A stretch of 64,000 nt of DNA from Bradyrhizobium sp. U87765 SZCCT0048 (GCF_018131225.1 NZ_JAFCMM010000002.1:1133812-1197811); one strand, 5' to 3'; positions 48,305 to 57,250 are shown, numbered from the stretch's first letter. Numbers and translations are program-made. The notes: a model not told the origin generated them from the letters alone.

Positions 48305-49501
48305 ATGACCGAAGTTGAAGTCCTGGATACCCGCCCCGATGCGCGTGGCGGCTACAAGGTCGATGTCAGTCGAGGTGAGCGAATCGGCCGCGTGTCGTCC
48401 GAGTGGTTCAACCGACCGGCCGACGAACGCTACCTATCACTGTCCGAGCTGATGGCGTCGGTGAAAGGGCGGGCCGCGCGCAGTCGCACCCGCACCGTCG
48501 AGAGCGCCGCCGTTCGCGTCGAAGCCAGCCGCGACAATGCCGAGCGGCTCGACCTGGTGCTGCCCGGCTCCGAGGCGCCGGTCGCCCCCACGCACTGGAG
48601 CTTCGGCCAACTCGCCGCGCTGGTCGGCGCGCCGGCCGCCTATCTGCGCCAACTTCCGGCGCCGCTGGCGGGCATCAACCTACAATACGGCCTCACCTCG
48701 CACCGCGCCGAGCAGGTCAAGACTCTCGAGACCGACGATGGACGCGTCGAACTGCGCGCCGTCACCGGCCCGGACTATGGCCGCATCTTCGACCACGAGC
48801 TGGTCGCCGCGGTGCAGCGCATCGCCGGCAACGGCACCGGCGACACCCGCTGGAAGGTGCCAGGCGTGCTCGATTGGTCGACCGGCTTCTACAATCCGCG
48901 AGTGGACATCACCCAGGACACGACGACGCTCTACGCCAGCGACCGAGACGTGTTCCTCTTCCTGGTCGACGACCTCAACCCGATCGAAGCCGGGCGCCTG
49001 CCCGACGGCTCGCCTGATCTCTATTTCCGGGGCTTCTACTGCTGGAACTCGGAGGTCGGCGCGAAGACGCTCGGGATGGCCAGCTTCTATCTCCGCGCCG
49101 TTTGCCAGAACCGCAATCTCTGGGGCGTCGAAGACTTCGAGGAGATCACGATCCGGCACTCCAAATATGCCGCTTCCCGTTTCGCTCACGAGGCGGCGCC
49201 GGCGCTGACGCGCTTCGCGAACTCTTCACCGGCGCCTTTCATCAATGGCATCAAGGCCGCCCGGGCGCAGATCGTCGCCCGCACGGACGAGGACCGGACC
49301 GACTTCCTGCGCAAGCGTGGATTCGGCAAGGCCGAAACCGCCAAGATCATCGAGGCGGTGCTCGTCGAGGAGGGCCGCGCGCCGACCAGCGTCTTCGACT
49401 TCGTCCAGGGCATCACCGCTGTCGCCCGCGACAAGCCGCACCAGGACGCGCGGCTGGATCTCGAAGCCCGGGCAAAGAAGCTCCTCGACCGCGCGGCCTG
49501 A
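48305..49501 (+). CDS. DUF932 domain protein of mobile elements
   Basis: This 398-residue protein has DUF932 elements: LPGSEAPVAPTHWSFGQLAALVGAPAAYLRQLPAPLAGINLQYGL, VELRAVTGPDYGRIFDHELVAAV, YASDRDVFLFLVDD and GFYCWNSEVGAKTLGMASFYLRAVCQNRNLWGVEDFEEITIRHSKYA. The family is widespread on plasmids and integrative elements, but its biochemical function is unknown; a DNA-related role is assumed from its company. It precedes a ParB-like gene with which it shares a leader repeat, so the two are probably co-regulated. Confidence 0.85.
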   Translation: MTEVEVLDTRPDARGGYKVDVSRGERIGRVSSEWFNRPADERYLSLSELMASVKGRAARSRTRTVESAAVRVEASRDNAERLDLVLPGSEAPVAPTHWSFGQLAALVGAPAAYLRQLPAPLAGINLQYGLTSHRAEQVKTLETDDGRVELRAVTGPDYGRIFDHELVAAVQRIAGNGTGDTRWKVPGVLDWSTGFYNPRVDITQDTTTLYASDRDVFLFLVDDLNPIEAGRLPDGSPDLYFRGFYCWNSEVGAKTLGMASFYLRAVCQNRNLWGVEDFEEITIRHSKYAASRFAHEAAPALTRFANSSPAPFINGIKAARAQIVARTDEDRTDFLRKRGFGKAETAKIIEAVLVEEGRAPTSVFDFVQGITAVARDKPHQDARLDLEARAKKLLDRAA

Positions 49502-49619
49502 CTCCTGCCGAGCCGTGGAATCGGCTTTGCCGGTTCGCGGCTCTCCGGCTCTGCGCTTTTCCTGATCCACGTTTCTGCGGCGTCGCTCTCTTCAGAGGAA
49601 GAGGGCGGCGCTGCGCTTC

Positions 49620-49676
49620 GTGACGGGTAGGAGGCCGAGAGAGAGGCTCCCGGCCGCCCGTCGTGGAGTGAAGACC
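49620..49676 (+). repeat. Leader repeat copy 2, before the ParB-like gene
   Basis: This is the second copy of the 57-base leader described at 48248-48304. It again ends exactly at the start codon and contains GTGGAG close to the ATG, which may serve as the ribosome site. Confidence 0.8.
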
Positions 49677-51848
49677 ATGGCCCAAGCGGCATCGAAGAAG
49701 ATTACCCTGTCGTCCTCGCGCGACATCCCCCTCAACAAGCTCGTGCTCTCCCAGTCGAACGTCCGGCGCGTCAAGGCCGGCGTCTCGATCGAGGAGCTCG
49801 CCGAGGACATCGCCCGGCGCGGCCTGCTGCAGGGCCTGTCGGTTCGCCCCATCGTCGGCGAGGACGGGACCGAGACTGGCATCTACGAGATTCCGGCCGG
49901 CGGTCGGCGGTTCCGGGCGCTGGAGCTTTTGGTCAAGCAGAAGCGCCTCGCCAAAACTGCCCCCGTGCCCTGCGTCGTGCGCGACGACGGCATCGCCGAG
50001 GAAGACAGCCTCGCCGAGAACGTCCAGCGCGCGCCGCTGCACCCGCTCGACCAGTTCCGGGCCTTCCAGGCGCTGCGCGAGAAGGGCCAGTCCGAGGAGG
50101 ATATCGCGGCGGCGTTCTTCGTGCCGGTCGCGGTCGTCAAGCAGCGGTTGAAGCTCGCTTCGGTGTCGCCGCGCCTGCTCGACGTCTATGCCGAGGACGG
50201 CATGACGCTGGACCAGCTGATGGCCTTCACCGTCTCGGGCGATCATGAGCGCCAGGAGCAGGTGTTCGAACGACTGACGCAAGGCTACGACAAGCAGCCC
50301 TACGTGATCCGGCGCATGCTGACCGAGCACGCCGTCCGCGCCTCCGACAAGCGGGCGCAGTTCGTCGGGATCGACGCCTATGTCGAGGCCGGCGGCACGG
50401 TCCTGCGCGACCTGTTCCAGGCCGACGATGGCGGCTGGCTGCAGGATGTCAGCCTGCTCGACATGATGGTGACGGAGAAGCTCCGGGAAGCAGCGGCCGA
50501 GGTAGAGGCCGAGGGCTGGAAGTGGACCGAGGTCGCGACTTCGTTCCCCTACGGCCATGTGTTCGGCCTTCGTCAGCTGCGCGGCGAGGAGGTCCCCATT
50601 ACCGAGCAGGAGGAAGCCGCGCGTGCCGCGCTCCAGGCCGAGCTCGATGGACTGGAGGCCGAATACGCCGAGGCGGACGAGCTGCCCGAAGAGGTGGACG
50701 CACGCCTGGGCGAGATCGAGACCGCGCTGGAGGCCCTCGATCAGCGGCCGGTCCGGTTCGACGTCGACGAGATCGGGCGCGCCGGCGCCTTCGTGAGCAT
50801 CGACGCCGGCGGCGGTCTGCGGATCGAGCGCGGGTTCGTCCGGCCGGAGGACGAGCTGCCGATCGAGCCGGAGGCGGACAGCGCCACCGGCGAACTGACC
50901 GGCGATGGCGAGGAGACGCGGACCGTCGCAGCTCAGGTCGACGACGATGGCACGGCCGTTCAGGTCGGACCCGTCGAGGAGCCGGAGGAGGATGAGGGCC
51001 TGAAGCCCATTCCCGACCGGCTGATGGCGGAACTCACCGCGCATCGCACGATCGCGCTGCGCCACGCGCTCGGCGAGAACCCGGACGTGGCGTTCCTGGC
51101 GGCGCTGCACGCGCTCTGCATCCGCGTGTTCTACCGCTACGCGCTCGACACCTGCCTGGAGCTCGACCTGAAGAGCGCCGGCTTCGCCGCTCAGGCGCCC
51201 GGGCTCGCCGATACGCCGTCGGCCCGCGCGCTCGATGTGCGGCATCAGGCCTGGGCCAACACCCTCCCGAAGGAGCCGGAAGAGCTCTGGGACGCGCTCG
51301 ACGGCTTCGATGCGGACAGCCGGCAGGCGCTGTTCGCGCACTGCGTCGCGCTGTCGGTCAACGCCGTGATCGAGCCCTACAATCGCCGGCCGCGGGCGAT
51401 CCTTCATGCCGACCGGCTCGCGCAGGCGGTCGATCTCGACATGGCGGGCGCCGGCTGGACCCCGACCGTGGACGGTTTCCTCGGCCGGCTCACCAAGGCG
51501 CGCATCCTCGCCGCCGTGCGCGAGGCGAAGGGCGACCGGGCCGGTGACCGCATCGAGCATATGAAGAAGGGCGACATGGCGGAGGCCGCCGCGCAGATCC
51601 TCGCGGGCTCGGGCTGGCTGCCGGAGCCGCTGCGCACGCCTGGGCGGGCGATCGGCACCGTCGCTGCGGAGACGGCCGACGCCGGCGACGCGGCAATCAC
51701 GGCGCCGGCCCCGGTCGAGACCGCCGACACCGATGTCGTCGAAGAGACGGCGGAGGACGGCGGCGAAACGGCTATGGGCGAGTTCGATCCCGTCGACGAT
51801 GATGAGGAAGCCGAGGCCAACGTCCCCCACGCCGTCGCGGCCGAATAA
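49677..51848 (+). CDS. Long ParB/RepB/Spo0J-family protein
   Basis: This 723-residue protein has an N-terminal ParB domain: DIPLNKLVLSQSNVRRVKAGVSIEELAEDIARRGLLQGLSVRPI, then the CTP-binding-like EIPAGGRRFRALELLVKQ and EDSLAENVQRAPLHPLDQFRAFQAL. A helix-turn-helix follows (KGQSEEDIAAAFFVPVAVVKQRLKLA). The remaining 500 residues are acidic and Ala/Glu-rich (coiled region about 315-370, DDDEEAEANVPHAV at the end). Ordinary ParB is about 300 residues; this long form is common on alphaproteobacterial elements and has no adjacent ParA. It may act in DNA binding or regulation rather than partition. Confidence 0.9.
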   Translation: MAQAASKKITLSSSRDIPLNKLVLSQSNVRRVKAGVSIEELAEDIARRGLLQGLSVRPIVGEDGTETGIYEIPAGGRRFRALELLVKQKRLAKTAPVPCVVRDDGIAEEDSLAENVQRAPLHPLDQFRAFQALREKGQSEEDIAAAFFVPVAVVKQRLKLASVSPRLLDVYAEDGMTLDQLMAFTVSGDHERQEQVFERLTQGYDKQPYVIRRMLTEHAVRASDKRAQFVGIDAYVEAGGTVLRDLFQADDGGWLQDVSLLDMMVTEKLREAAAEVEAEGWKWTEVATSFPYGHVFGLRQLRGEEVPITEQEEAARAALQAELDGLEAEYAEADELPEEVDARLGEIETALEALDQRPVRFDVDEIGRAGAFVSIDAGGGLRIERGFVRPEDELPIEPEADSATGELTGDGEETRTVAAQVDDDGTAVQVGPVEEPEEDEGLKPIPDRLMAELTAHRTIALRHALGENPDVAFLAALHALCIRVFYRYALDTCLELDLKSAGFAAQAPGLADTPSARALDVRHQAWANTLPKEPEELWDALDGFDADSRQALFAHCVALSVNAVIEPYNRRPRAILHADRLAQAVDLDMAGAGWTPTVDGFLGRLTKARILAAVREAKGDRAGDRIEHMKKGDMAEAAAQILAGSGWLPEPLRTPGRAIGTVAAETADAGDAAITAPAPVETADTDVVEETAEDGGETAMGEFDPVDDDEEAEANVPHAVAAE

Positions 51849-51877
51849 CGTTCGTCAACAAACCCGTCTCCACCTCA

Positions 51878-51907
51878 GGCCCGCCGGCGACGGCGGGCCT
51901 TCTTTTT
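51878..51907 (+). terminator. Rho-independent terminator after the ParB-like gene
   Basis: GGCCCGCC (51878-51885) pairs with GGCGGGCC (51892-51899) around a six-base loop, followed by TTCTTTTT. It separates the ParB-like gene from the Toprim gene, whose ATG is 14 bases further on. Confidence 0.9.
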
Positions 51908-51920
51908 CTGGGGTCGCCTT

Positions 51921-52979
51921 ATGCCGAAAACCGCATCAGACCTCGCGCAGCGTCTCGGCCGTCAGGCGGAAGCGGTCTGCCGCCATTACCTTTCCGCCGG
52001 ACGCCGCGAGGGCCGCTACTGGCTGGTCGGCGACGCACGCAACACGCCCGGCCGATCGATGTTCGTCCGGCTGAAAGGCTCCGAGTCCGGCAAGGGCGCG
52101 GCCGGCAAATGGACCGACGCGGCCACGGGCGAGCATGGCGACCTGCTCGACGTGATCCGCGAAAGCTGTGGCCTCATCGATTTCAAGGACGTCACCGATG
52201 AGGCGCGGCGCTTCCTCAGCCTGCCGCATCCTGAGCCTCACCCTGATCAGCGGTCCTCGCGCCAGGCAGCCGCTCCGACCGGATCGCCGGAGGCGGCACG
52301 GCGGCTGGTCGCCATGTCGCAGCCGATCTCGGGCACTCTCGCCGAAACGTATCTCCGCAAACGCGGCATTACGGCTTTGCACGCAAGCGGGTCGCTGCGC
52401 TTCCACCCTCGCTGCTACTATCGCCCCGACGAGCATTCTCCGACCCAGACGTGGCCGGCAATGATCGCGGTCGTCACCGACCTTAACGGCAGGATCACCG
52501 GGGCGCACCGCACCTATCTCGCGCCCCCTGGCATGGATTCGAGCGCAGACGGCAAGGCGACGATCGACACGCCGAGGCGGGCGATGGGCGACCTCCTCGG
52601 ACACGCCGTACGGTTCGGCGTGGCGGGCCAGGTGATGGCGGCCGGCGAAGGCATTGAGACCATGCTTTCTTTGAGGCAAGTCCTGCCCGCCATGCCCGTG
52701 GCGGCGGCGCTCTCTGCCGCGCACCTTGCCGCCCTCCTCTTCCCGGACACGCTGCGCCGGCTCTACATCGCGCGCGACGACGATCCGGCAGGCGACGGCG
52801 CGATGGCGACCTTGACCGAACGCGCGCATGCGGTCGGCATCGAGGCGATCGTGCTGTCGCCGAGCCTTGAGGACTTCAACGAAGACTTGCGCATCCTGGG
52901 CCAGGATAGCCTTCGGGCAGCCTTGCGGGTGCAGATCGCGGCGCAGGACGTCGCGCGCTTTATGCAGTTGGCGGCATAG
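51921..52979 (+). CDS. Toprim-domain protein (DUF7146/primase-like)
   Basis: This 352-residue protein has an N-terminal part typical of element-encoded primase-like proteins (LSAGRREGRYWLVGDARNTPGRSMFVRLKG, KWTDAATGEHGDLLDVIRESCGL). A C-terminal Toprim domain follows: VMAAGEGIETMLSLRQ (Glu) and LYIARDDDPAGDGAMATL (DxD). Such proteins are thought to help replication or transfer of mobile elements. It stands behind the terminator of the ParB-like gene and likely has its own promoter or depends on read-through. Confidence 0.88.
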   Translation: MPKTASDLAQRLGRQAEAVCRHYLSAGRREGRYWLVGDARNTPGRSMFVRLKGSESGKGAAGKWTDAATGEHGDLLDVIRESCGLIDFKDVTDEARRFLSLPHPEPHPDQRSSRQAAAPTGSPEAARRLVAMSQPISGTLAETYLRKRGITALHASGSLRFHPRCYYRPDEHSPTQTWPAMIAVVTDLNGRITGAHRTYLAPPGMDSSADGKATIDTPRRAMGDLLGHAVRFGVAGQVMAAGEGIETMLSLRQVLPAMPVAAALSAAHLAALLFPDTLRRLYIARDDDPAGDGAMATLTERAHAVGIEAIVLSPSLEDFNEDLRILGQDSLRAALRVQIAAQDVARFMQLAA

Positions 52980-53294
52980 GCCGAGAAGGGATGTGGCAGG
53001 CAATCCGCTCTCCGCCTCGCTCAGATGCTTTCCCGTGTCGGGGAGGACCGCGCCCCGGCCTTCGAGAGGGCGATCGGCCGGCAACCGGGCCGGACCGGCA
53101 ATGTCTGCAGCCGACTATTTTCCGGCGCGGCCCCGTTGGGCCGCTTTCCATCGCGAAACAAAATAGCCGGCCTCCGCCATCCTCCGCTGACGCTTCGGCC
53201 CTGCGCTTCGCTGCGGGTGCAGGTCCGGTCCGCTCGCCAGCTTTCGTCGCCATGAAGGCCGCGAGGGTCGCGGTCACGACCGACGGAGCATCCC
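52980..53294. other. Gap of about 315 bases, no gene seen
   Basis: Open frames are present on both strands but look like high-GC chance frames. No terminator-like T-tract was seen. The last 40 bases before the DUF2493 ATG probably hold its translation start region. Confidence 0.5.
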
Positions 53295-54224
53295 ATGAGC
53301 GAGCATCACGACCACGAACCGGACCACGCCGCATCTCCCACCGACCATGTCCTCAGCGAACTTCAGCTCTATGGCTACCGTCCCTTCGCGGACGACCCCG
53401 ACCCGAGGGAACTGCCCGATGGCAACCAGGTGGCAGGCGCCATCGCGGACATCTTCGACGCCCTGATCTCGACGCTCGAAGACACCCGCCTCGAGCCGGA
53501 CCTCGACGACCTCCTCTGGTCGACGGTCAACCTCTTCCACCGCGCCACCCAGCGGATCGAGCGCGAACTGGACGACAACGAGCAGGCGCAGCGCCGCTCG
53601 CAGCGCGAGCAGGACGGCAGCGAGGTGAAGTCGGTCGAGTTGGAACGCCTCATTGCCGAAGGGCAGACGCTGATCGAGCGGCGCGACGCCTTCGAACTGA
53701 TGCGCGACGAGGCCGCCGAGCAGTTCGAGCGCCAAACTCGCTCATCGTGGAGACCCCGCAGCGGATCGATGGTCAACCACCGCCACCTGACCTCGGCGAT
53801 GATCGACAGCCGTGACTTCCTCGCGGCGAAGAAGCGGGCCGAGACGCAGGTCATGCTGCCGGCTGGCCCGAAGATCGCCTTCACCGGCGGACTGGACTTC
53901 AACGATCACCGTCTGATCTGGGCCAAGCTCGATCAGGTCCACGCCAAGCACCCCGACATGGTGCTGTTGCACGGCGGTTCGCCCAAGGGCGCCGAACGCA
54001 TCGCATCCCGTTGGGCGGACCATCGCAAGGTGCCGCAGGTGGCGTTCAAGCCCGACTGGACCAGGCACGCCAAGGCCGCGCCCTTCAAGCGTAACGATCA
54101 GATGCTGGACGTGCTGCCGATCGGGGTCATGCGTTTTCCCGGCACGGGCATCCAGGACAACCTCGCCGACAAGGCGAAGAAGCTCGGCATCCCGGTTTGG
54201 CACTTCGGAGCCGGGGCGAGTTAG
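53295..54224 (+). CDS. DUF2493 (YspA/SLOG-like) protein of mobile elements
   Basis: This 309-residue protein has a charged helical N-terminal half (IERELDDNEQAQRRSQREQDGSEVKSVELERLIAEGQTLIERRDAFEL). A C-terminal DUF2493 domain follows: KIAFTGGLDFNDHRLIWAKLDQVHAKHPDMVLLHGGSPKGAERIASRWADHRKVPQVAFKPDW and FPGTGIQDNLADKAKKLGIPVW. The GG...GGSPKGAE pattern is the nucleotide-binding site of the YspA branch of the SLOG superfamily. Such domains may sense or process a nucleotide ligand. Genes of this type regularly accompany ParB and DUF932 genes on integrative elements. Confidence 0.87.
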   Translation: MSEHHDHEPDHAASPTDHVLSELQLYGYRPFADDPDPRELPDGNQVAGAIADIFDALISTLEDTRLEPDLDDLLWSTVNLFHRATQRIERELDDNEQAQRRSQREQDGSEVKSVELERLIAEGQTLIERRDAFELMRDEAAEQFERQTRSSWRPRSGSMVNHRHLTSAMIDSRDFLAAKKRAETQVMLPAGPKIAFTGGLDFNDHRLIWAKLDQVHAKHPDMVLLHGGSPKGAERIASRWADHRKVPQVAFKPDWTRHAKAAPFKRNDQMLDVLPIGVMRFPGTGIQDNLADKAKKLGIPVWHFGAGAS

Positions 54225-54268
54225 CCCCGGACTTCCGCAAAACCATCTATTTTTGTTAGGATTTGCCA

Positions 54269-54727
54269 ATGTCCGACGATCCTATCATGACCGAGATCCA
54301 AGCAGCCATCACGACCTTACAAGGTGGTGCACGAGCCGAAGCGCGCCAAGCGTTCGTGGATATCTGGGATAAAATTGAGCGCGATCCAAGACCCCTCCAT
54401 GAGTGCACACTGGCGCATTTCATGGCCGATGCGCAGGACAACCTGCAGGATGAGCTGGCATGGGACCAGCGAGCGCTGGCTGCAGCGCTGCGCTGCACCG
54501 ACGCCGAAGCCAAAGGACATCACGACAGCCTATCTATTGCGGCTTTCATGCCGTCGTTGCACCTCAACCTCGGCGACGATTATTTGCGCCTAGGAGACAG
54601 AGCGGCTTGCCAGCGCCATCTCGCGGCAGGAATGGCCGCCACCGCAGATCTGCCCGACACCCCGTATGCGAGCATGATTCGCGGCGGCCTGGATCGTCTG
54701 GCCGAGCGTCTCAATTCGGTGCCGTAG
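54269..54727 (+). CDS. Helical repeat-like protein of unknown function
   Basis: This 152-residue protein appears mostly helical: TEIQAAITTLQGGARAEARQAFVDIWDKIERDPRPLHECTLAHFMADAQDN and MPSLHLNLGDDYLRLGDRAACQRHLAAGMAATADLPDTPYASMIRGGLDRLAERL. The second part resembles a TPR hairpin. I recall similar tetratricopeptide-like proteins of unknown role in actinobacteria and rhizobia. The ATG at 54269 follows an AT-rich stretch (TTTTTGTTAGGATTTG), unlike the flanking backbone, and it may be a cargo gene with its own promoter. Confidence 0.65.
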   Translation: MSDDPIMTEIQAAITTLQGGARAEARQAFVDIWDKIERDPRPLHECTLAHFMADAQDNLQDELAWDQRALAAALRCTDAEAKGHHDSLSIAAFMPSLHLNLGDDYLRLGDRAACQRHLAAGMAATADLPDTPYASMIRGGLDRLAERLNSVP

Positions 54728-54851
54728 GACCGCTCCGTTTCAGGCCGCGCACTGTTGCATTCTCCTGCGGGCTCATGACAAGGGCGAAGTCCGGCCCGTA
54801 TCCAGAACAACCATCGAACCACCCATCGCCGGCCACCATCTCCCGCTTTGC

Positions 54852-54894
54852 TGCGCTGATCCTTGGTCCGACCGATCGATTGACGCCATCAACC
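54852..54894 (+). repeat. 43-bp direct repeat, left copy
   Basis: The repeat starts TGCGCTGATCCTTGGTCCG and ends TGACGCCATCAACC. It matches 57208-57250 over 43 bases with five mismatches and no gap. The two copies bracket the GFA-to-ArsR cassette. Confidence 0.85.
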
Positions 54895-54971
54895 AATAAT
54901 ATGTGGAACGGCCCGCGTAGCAAGAGCTCTCAGCATTCGACTCATCCATGGGACGGTGCGATCAGGCATAT

Positions 54972-55322
54972 CTAAAGATTAGCACCGTCCACGTCTTGAA
55001 TTACCAGGGCATCGAGATCGATCGAAGGCACGCACCGTAGGTTAATGAACGCAATATCAGCACCATCTGGACCCTTGCCATAACCAAACGCCTCACAACC
55101 ACATGTCGAACAGAACCGGTGAGCAATGGCATGTTTATTGAAGAAATAATCCGTAAGCACCTCTTCTCCCTGAAGGATCATTAGACTGCCTGATGGCACA
55201 AAGGATAGCAAAAACCCCTTCCTTCGACAGTGCGAACAGTTACACCTGACCGCATTCGCTGGAAGGTCTTCGTTAACTCGGAATGCTACCTTCCCACAGT
55301 GACAGCTGCCTTCGTAAGCCAT
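54972..55322 (-). CDS. GFA-family (glutathione-dependent formaldehyde-activating-like) protein
   Basis: This 116-residue zinc protein has the Mss4-like GFA fold. The cysteines are in GSCHCGKVAF, RCNCSHCRRKG and RFCSTCGCEAFGYG, the standard arrangement. Founding members bind glutathione and were proposed to speed formaldehyde conjugation, though activity of most homologues is unproven. The gene and its flanks have noticeably lower GC than the surrounding DNA, suggesting separate acquisition. It is the last, somewhat distant gene downstream of the ArsR cassette, with a 204-base gap. Confidence 0.9.
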   Translation of the reverse strand: MAYEGSCHCGKVAFRVNEDLPANAVRCNCSHCRRKGFLLSFVPSGSLMILQGEEVLTDYFFNKHAIAHRFCSTCGCEAFGYGKGPDGADIAFINLRCVPSIDLDALVIQDVDGANL

Positions 55323-55526
55323 GCAGCGCCTCCATACAGCTTGCTACGTAAAGCCAGTTAACAACACGAACGCCCCCTTGGGTGCCTGCCGCGACAACCC
55401 GGCCGGGGAGCCACGTAATGGCCACTCGTCAAAGGAGCTGGCACCTAAACCATTGGTCGCAAGACTCCGATTTGCCCCTGGCGTGCATCTGATTGGAAGC
55501 AAAGGGGCCTGCGAGCTGCGTCCAAC

Positions 55527-56099
55527 CTACCTTCTAGGCTCATAGCGCAGAGCCACGGCGCCGGAGCTCAGCTCAATCCGATCGACGAGTTTCAAGTCTA
55601 TGACCTTTGAGAGGCCGGCGAACAAGCTGGGGCCACGCCCCACAATAATGGGCTGGACCACGAACTCATACTCGTCGATCAGGCCCAGCTCCGCCAACGC
55701 CATTGGGAGCCTGACGCCACCGGTGAACACCGCCTTCCCGGGTTCTTGTTTAAGCGCCTGGACGGCCTCGGCCAAATCGCCACGGACCAGCTCCGCGTTC
55801 CAATCGACCTCGCCGAGCGTGCTGGAAACGACGTACTTCTTCATCGCATCAATGGTCCGTGCGAACGGGTCCGTCCACTCGGGCATTGTCAAGGTCCGCG
55901 TCTCCAGCCGCCACGCTTCCTCCATCATCTGGTAGGTGACGCGACCAAAGAGCAGCGCATCGGCGCGGCCCATGCTCGCTATGGCATGGTGATGTGTTGC
56001 ACGCAGCGCCTCCTCCAGAAGCACCGCGTCCGTAGAGCCGGCGCTATGGTCGACACAACCGTCGATCGTCACGTTGATGGAGTAGAGAAGGGGTCGCAC
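55527..56099 (-). CDS. Dihydrofolate reductase-family protein (RibD C-terminal-like)
   Basis: This 190-residue protein has PLLYSINVTIDGCVDHSAG, ASMGRADALLFGRVTYQMMEEAW, KYVVSSTLGEVDW, GKAVFTGGVRLPMALAELGLIDEYEFVVQPIIVGRGPSLFAGL. This is the RibD_C/DHFR-like fold that binds NADPH; it is not a housekeeping FolA. The function of these short cassette members is unknown. The GTG start overlaps the stop of the SRPBCC gene by one base. The ArsR-SRPBCC-DHFR-like order is a recurring cassette in soil bacteria. Confidence 0.9.
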   Translation of the reverse strand: MRPLLYSINVTIDGCVDHSAGSTDAVLLEEALRATHHHAIASMGRADALLFGRVTYQMMEEAWRLETRTLTMPEWTDPFARTIDAMKKYVVSSTLGEVDWNAELVRGDLAEAVQALKQEPGKAVFTGGVRLPMALAELGLIDEYEFVVQPIIVGRGPSLFAGLSKVIDLKLVDRIELSSGAVALRYEPRR

Positions 56100-56614
56100 T
56101 ATGGACGTTGCTCCTTTGTTGCTCTTGCTGAGATAGCCAGGTCGAATTTTTGCAGCTGGCTGGTCAATCCAAGGATTGCGCCGCTTGTCATCTCGGGGTC
56201 CGGATGACGATCCGCCGTAAGGACCATCCGGACACGCCCGGCTTCGACGCTCATCTCGACCAGCATGTCATACGGATACGTCTCGACGCCGGGGACGAAG
56301 TCCATGTCGAAGCGGATGCGCAGTCGCCGGTGGCGCACTATCTCCACGAGCCGACCGCTCACCCGCGCGGTCTGCCGCATGTCGAGGTTTGCCAGGTAGG
56401 CGACCTGCTCGGCACCCACCGCGGTCATCACATAATCAAAGGCGCCGCCGACCCGCAGCTGAAGGGCCGTCATCTCGACGCGCATTCCCTCGGGTGCGAA
56501 CCACTCCTCCAGCCCTTCTTTCGTGGTCCAAAGCGCCCAGACGTCCTCGATCGATGCGTCATAGATCCGCTCGAACCTGATGGGACCCGCGGCCCGCTCG
56601 CTGCGGTGCGCCAT
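56099..56614 (-). CDS. SRPBCC/AHSA1-family protein
   Basis: This 171-residue protein has the START-like pattern IRFERIYDASIEDVWALWTTKEGLEEWFAPEGMRVEMTALQLRVGGAFDYVM and a C-terminal helix (SGAILGLTSQLQKFDLAISA). The fold forms a hydrophobic pocket for small ligands. The ATG overlaps the ArsR stop (ATGA), so translation is coupled. In such cassettes it is controlled by the ArsR-like gene upstream. The ligand is unknown. Confidence 0.9.
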   Translation of the reverse strand: MAHRSERAAGPIRFERIYDASIEDVWALWTTKEGLEEWFAPEGMRVEMTALQLRVGGAFDYVMTAVGAEQVAYLANLDMRQTARVSGRLVEIVRHRRLRIRFDMDFVPGVETYPYDMLVEMSVEAGRVRMVLTADRHPDPEMTSGAILGLTSQLQKFDLAISARATKEQRP

Positions 56615-56952
56615 CACTTCTCACCCTCGGATTGCCGCGCGCTCCCCCGTCGCGCCAGAGCTGCATCGAAACGATCGAGCCGGCCCTCCCAAAGCCTGCG
56701 ATAGCTTCGAACCCAGTCGTCGATCGCATGGAACGGCTCAGGTCGGAGCGAGTAGAGGCGCCTTGCCCCATCGGGCCTCATGACGACGAATCCCGCTTCC
56801 CCGAGGATTCTCAGGTGCCGCGAAACGCCGGACTGATCGATGTCCACGGCACGAACGAGGTCGCCCACCGCCTGTTCCCCGGCTGCTAGCGCTTCGACGA
56901 TACGAAGCCGCGTCGGGTCGGCCAATGTCTGGAAAACGCTTTGTTGCATCAT
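56614..56952 (-). CDS. ArsR-family winged-helix regulator
   Basis: This 112-residue regulator begins MMQQSVFQTLADPTRLRIVEALAAGEQAVGDLVRAVDIDQSGVSRHLRILGEAGFVVMRPDGARRLYSLRPEPFHAIDDWVRSYRRLWE. This matches the ArsR type that accompanies SRPBCC genes. No metal-binding Cys pair (ELCVCDL) is present, so it is not an arsenic sensor of the classic kind. The start at 56952 is directly at repeated TGCATAT motifs. It heads the cassette operon and probably autoregulates it. Confidence 0.9.
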   Translation of the reverse strand: MMQQSVFQTLADPTRLRIVEALAAGEQAVGDLVRAVDIDQSGVSRHLRILGEAGFVVMRPDGARRLYSLRPEPFHAIDDWVRSYRRLWEGRLDRFDAALARRGSARQSEGEK

Positions 56953-56954
56953 GA

Positions 56955-56977
56955 TGCATATGTATGTCGGTGCATAT
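56955..56977 (-). promoter_or_regulatory. Repeated TGCATAT motif at the ArsR gene start
   Basis: TGCATAT occurs at 56955-56961 and 56971-56977, spaced 16 bases, immediately before the ArsR start codon. Each copy is close to palindromic. This is a likely self-regulatory operator, lying in AT-rich DNA. Confidence 0.5.
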
Positions 56978-57207
56978 CGAGCGTCAAGCCGCCTGCCCAC
57001 GGCCGGGACCATGGGCGTTGGCGCCCAGCCTCAACTCCGCTTCTGACGGGGGTAACCGCAGCCCTTCGTCACGGGTCGAGAGGCAGGTGCCGGCCGAACA
57101 GCGATCCGCGAGGCTATGTCCTGACCAACCAATAAAGATCGAGGCGCGTCGTACTGGAGAATCCAGCCAAGCCTCCGGTCCAGACGTCGGACCAGCCCCC
57201 TTGTCCT

Positions 57208-57250
57208 TGCGCTGATCCTTGGTCCGGCCGAGGGCCTGACGCCATCAACC
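57208..57250 (+). repeat. 43-bp direct repeat, right copy
   Basis: This is the right partner of 54852-54894. Mismatches concentrate in the middle (the block after GGTCCG), while both ends are identical. Confidence 0.85.

Noticed and set aside
49413..51830. An 805-codon minus-strand frame
   Set aside because: It is antisense to the ParB-like gene, which has clear ParB motifs and a leader. The antisense translation has no recognisable domain.
56614..56952. An arsenic-resistance function for the ArsR-type gene
   Set aside because: The metal-binding Cys motif is missing and no arsenic genes are nearby; the SRPBCC/DHFR-like cassette context fits better.
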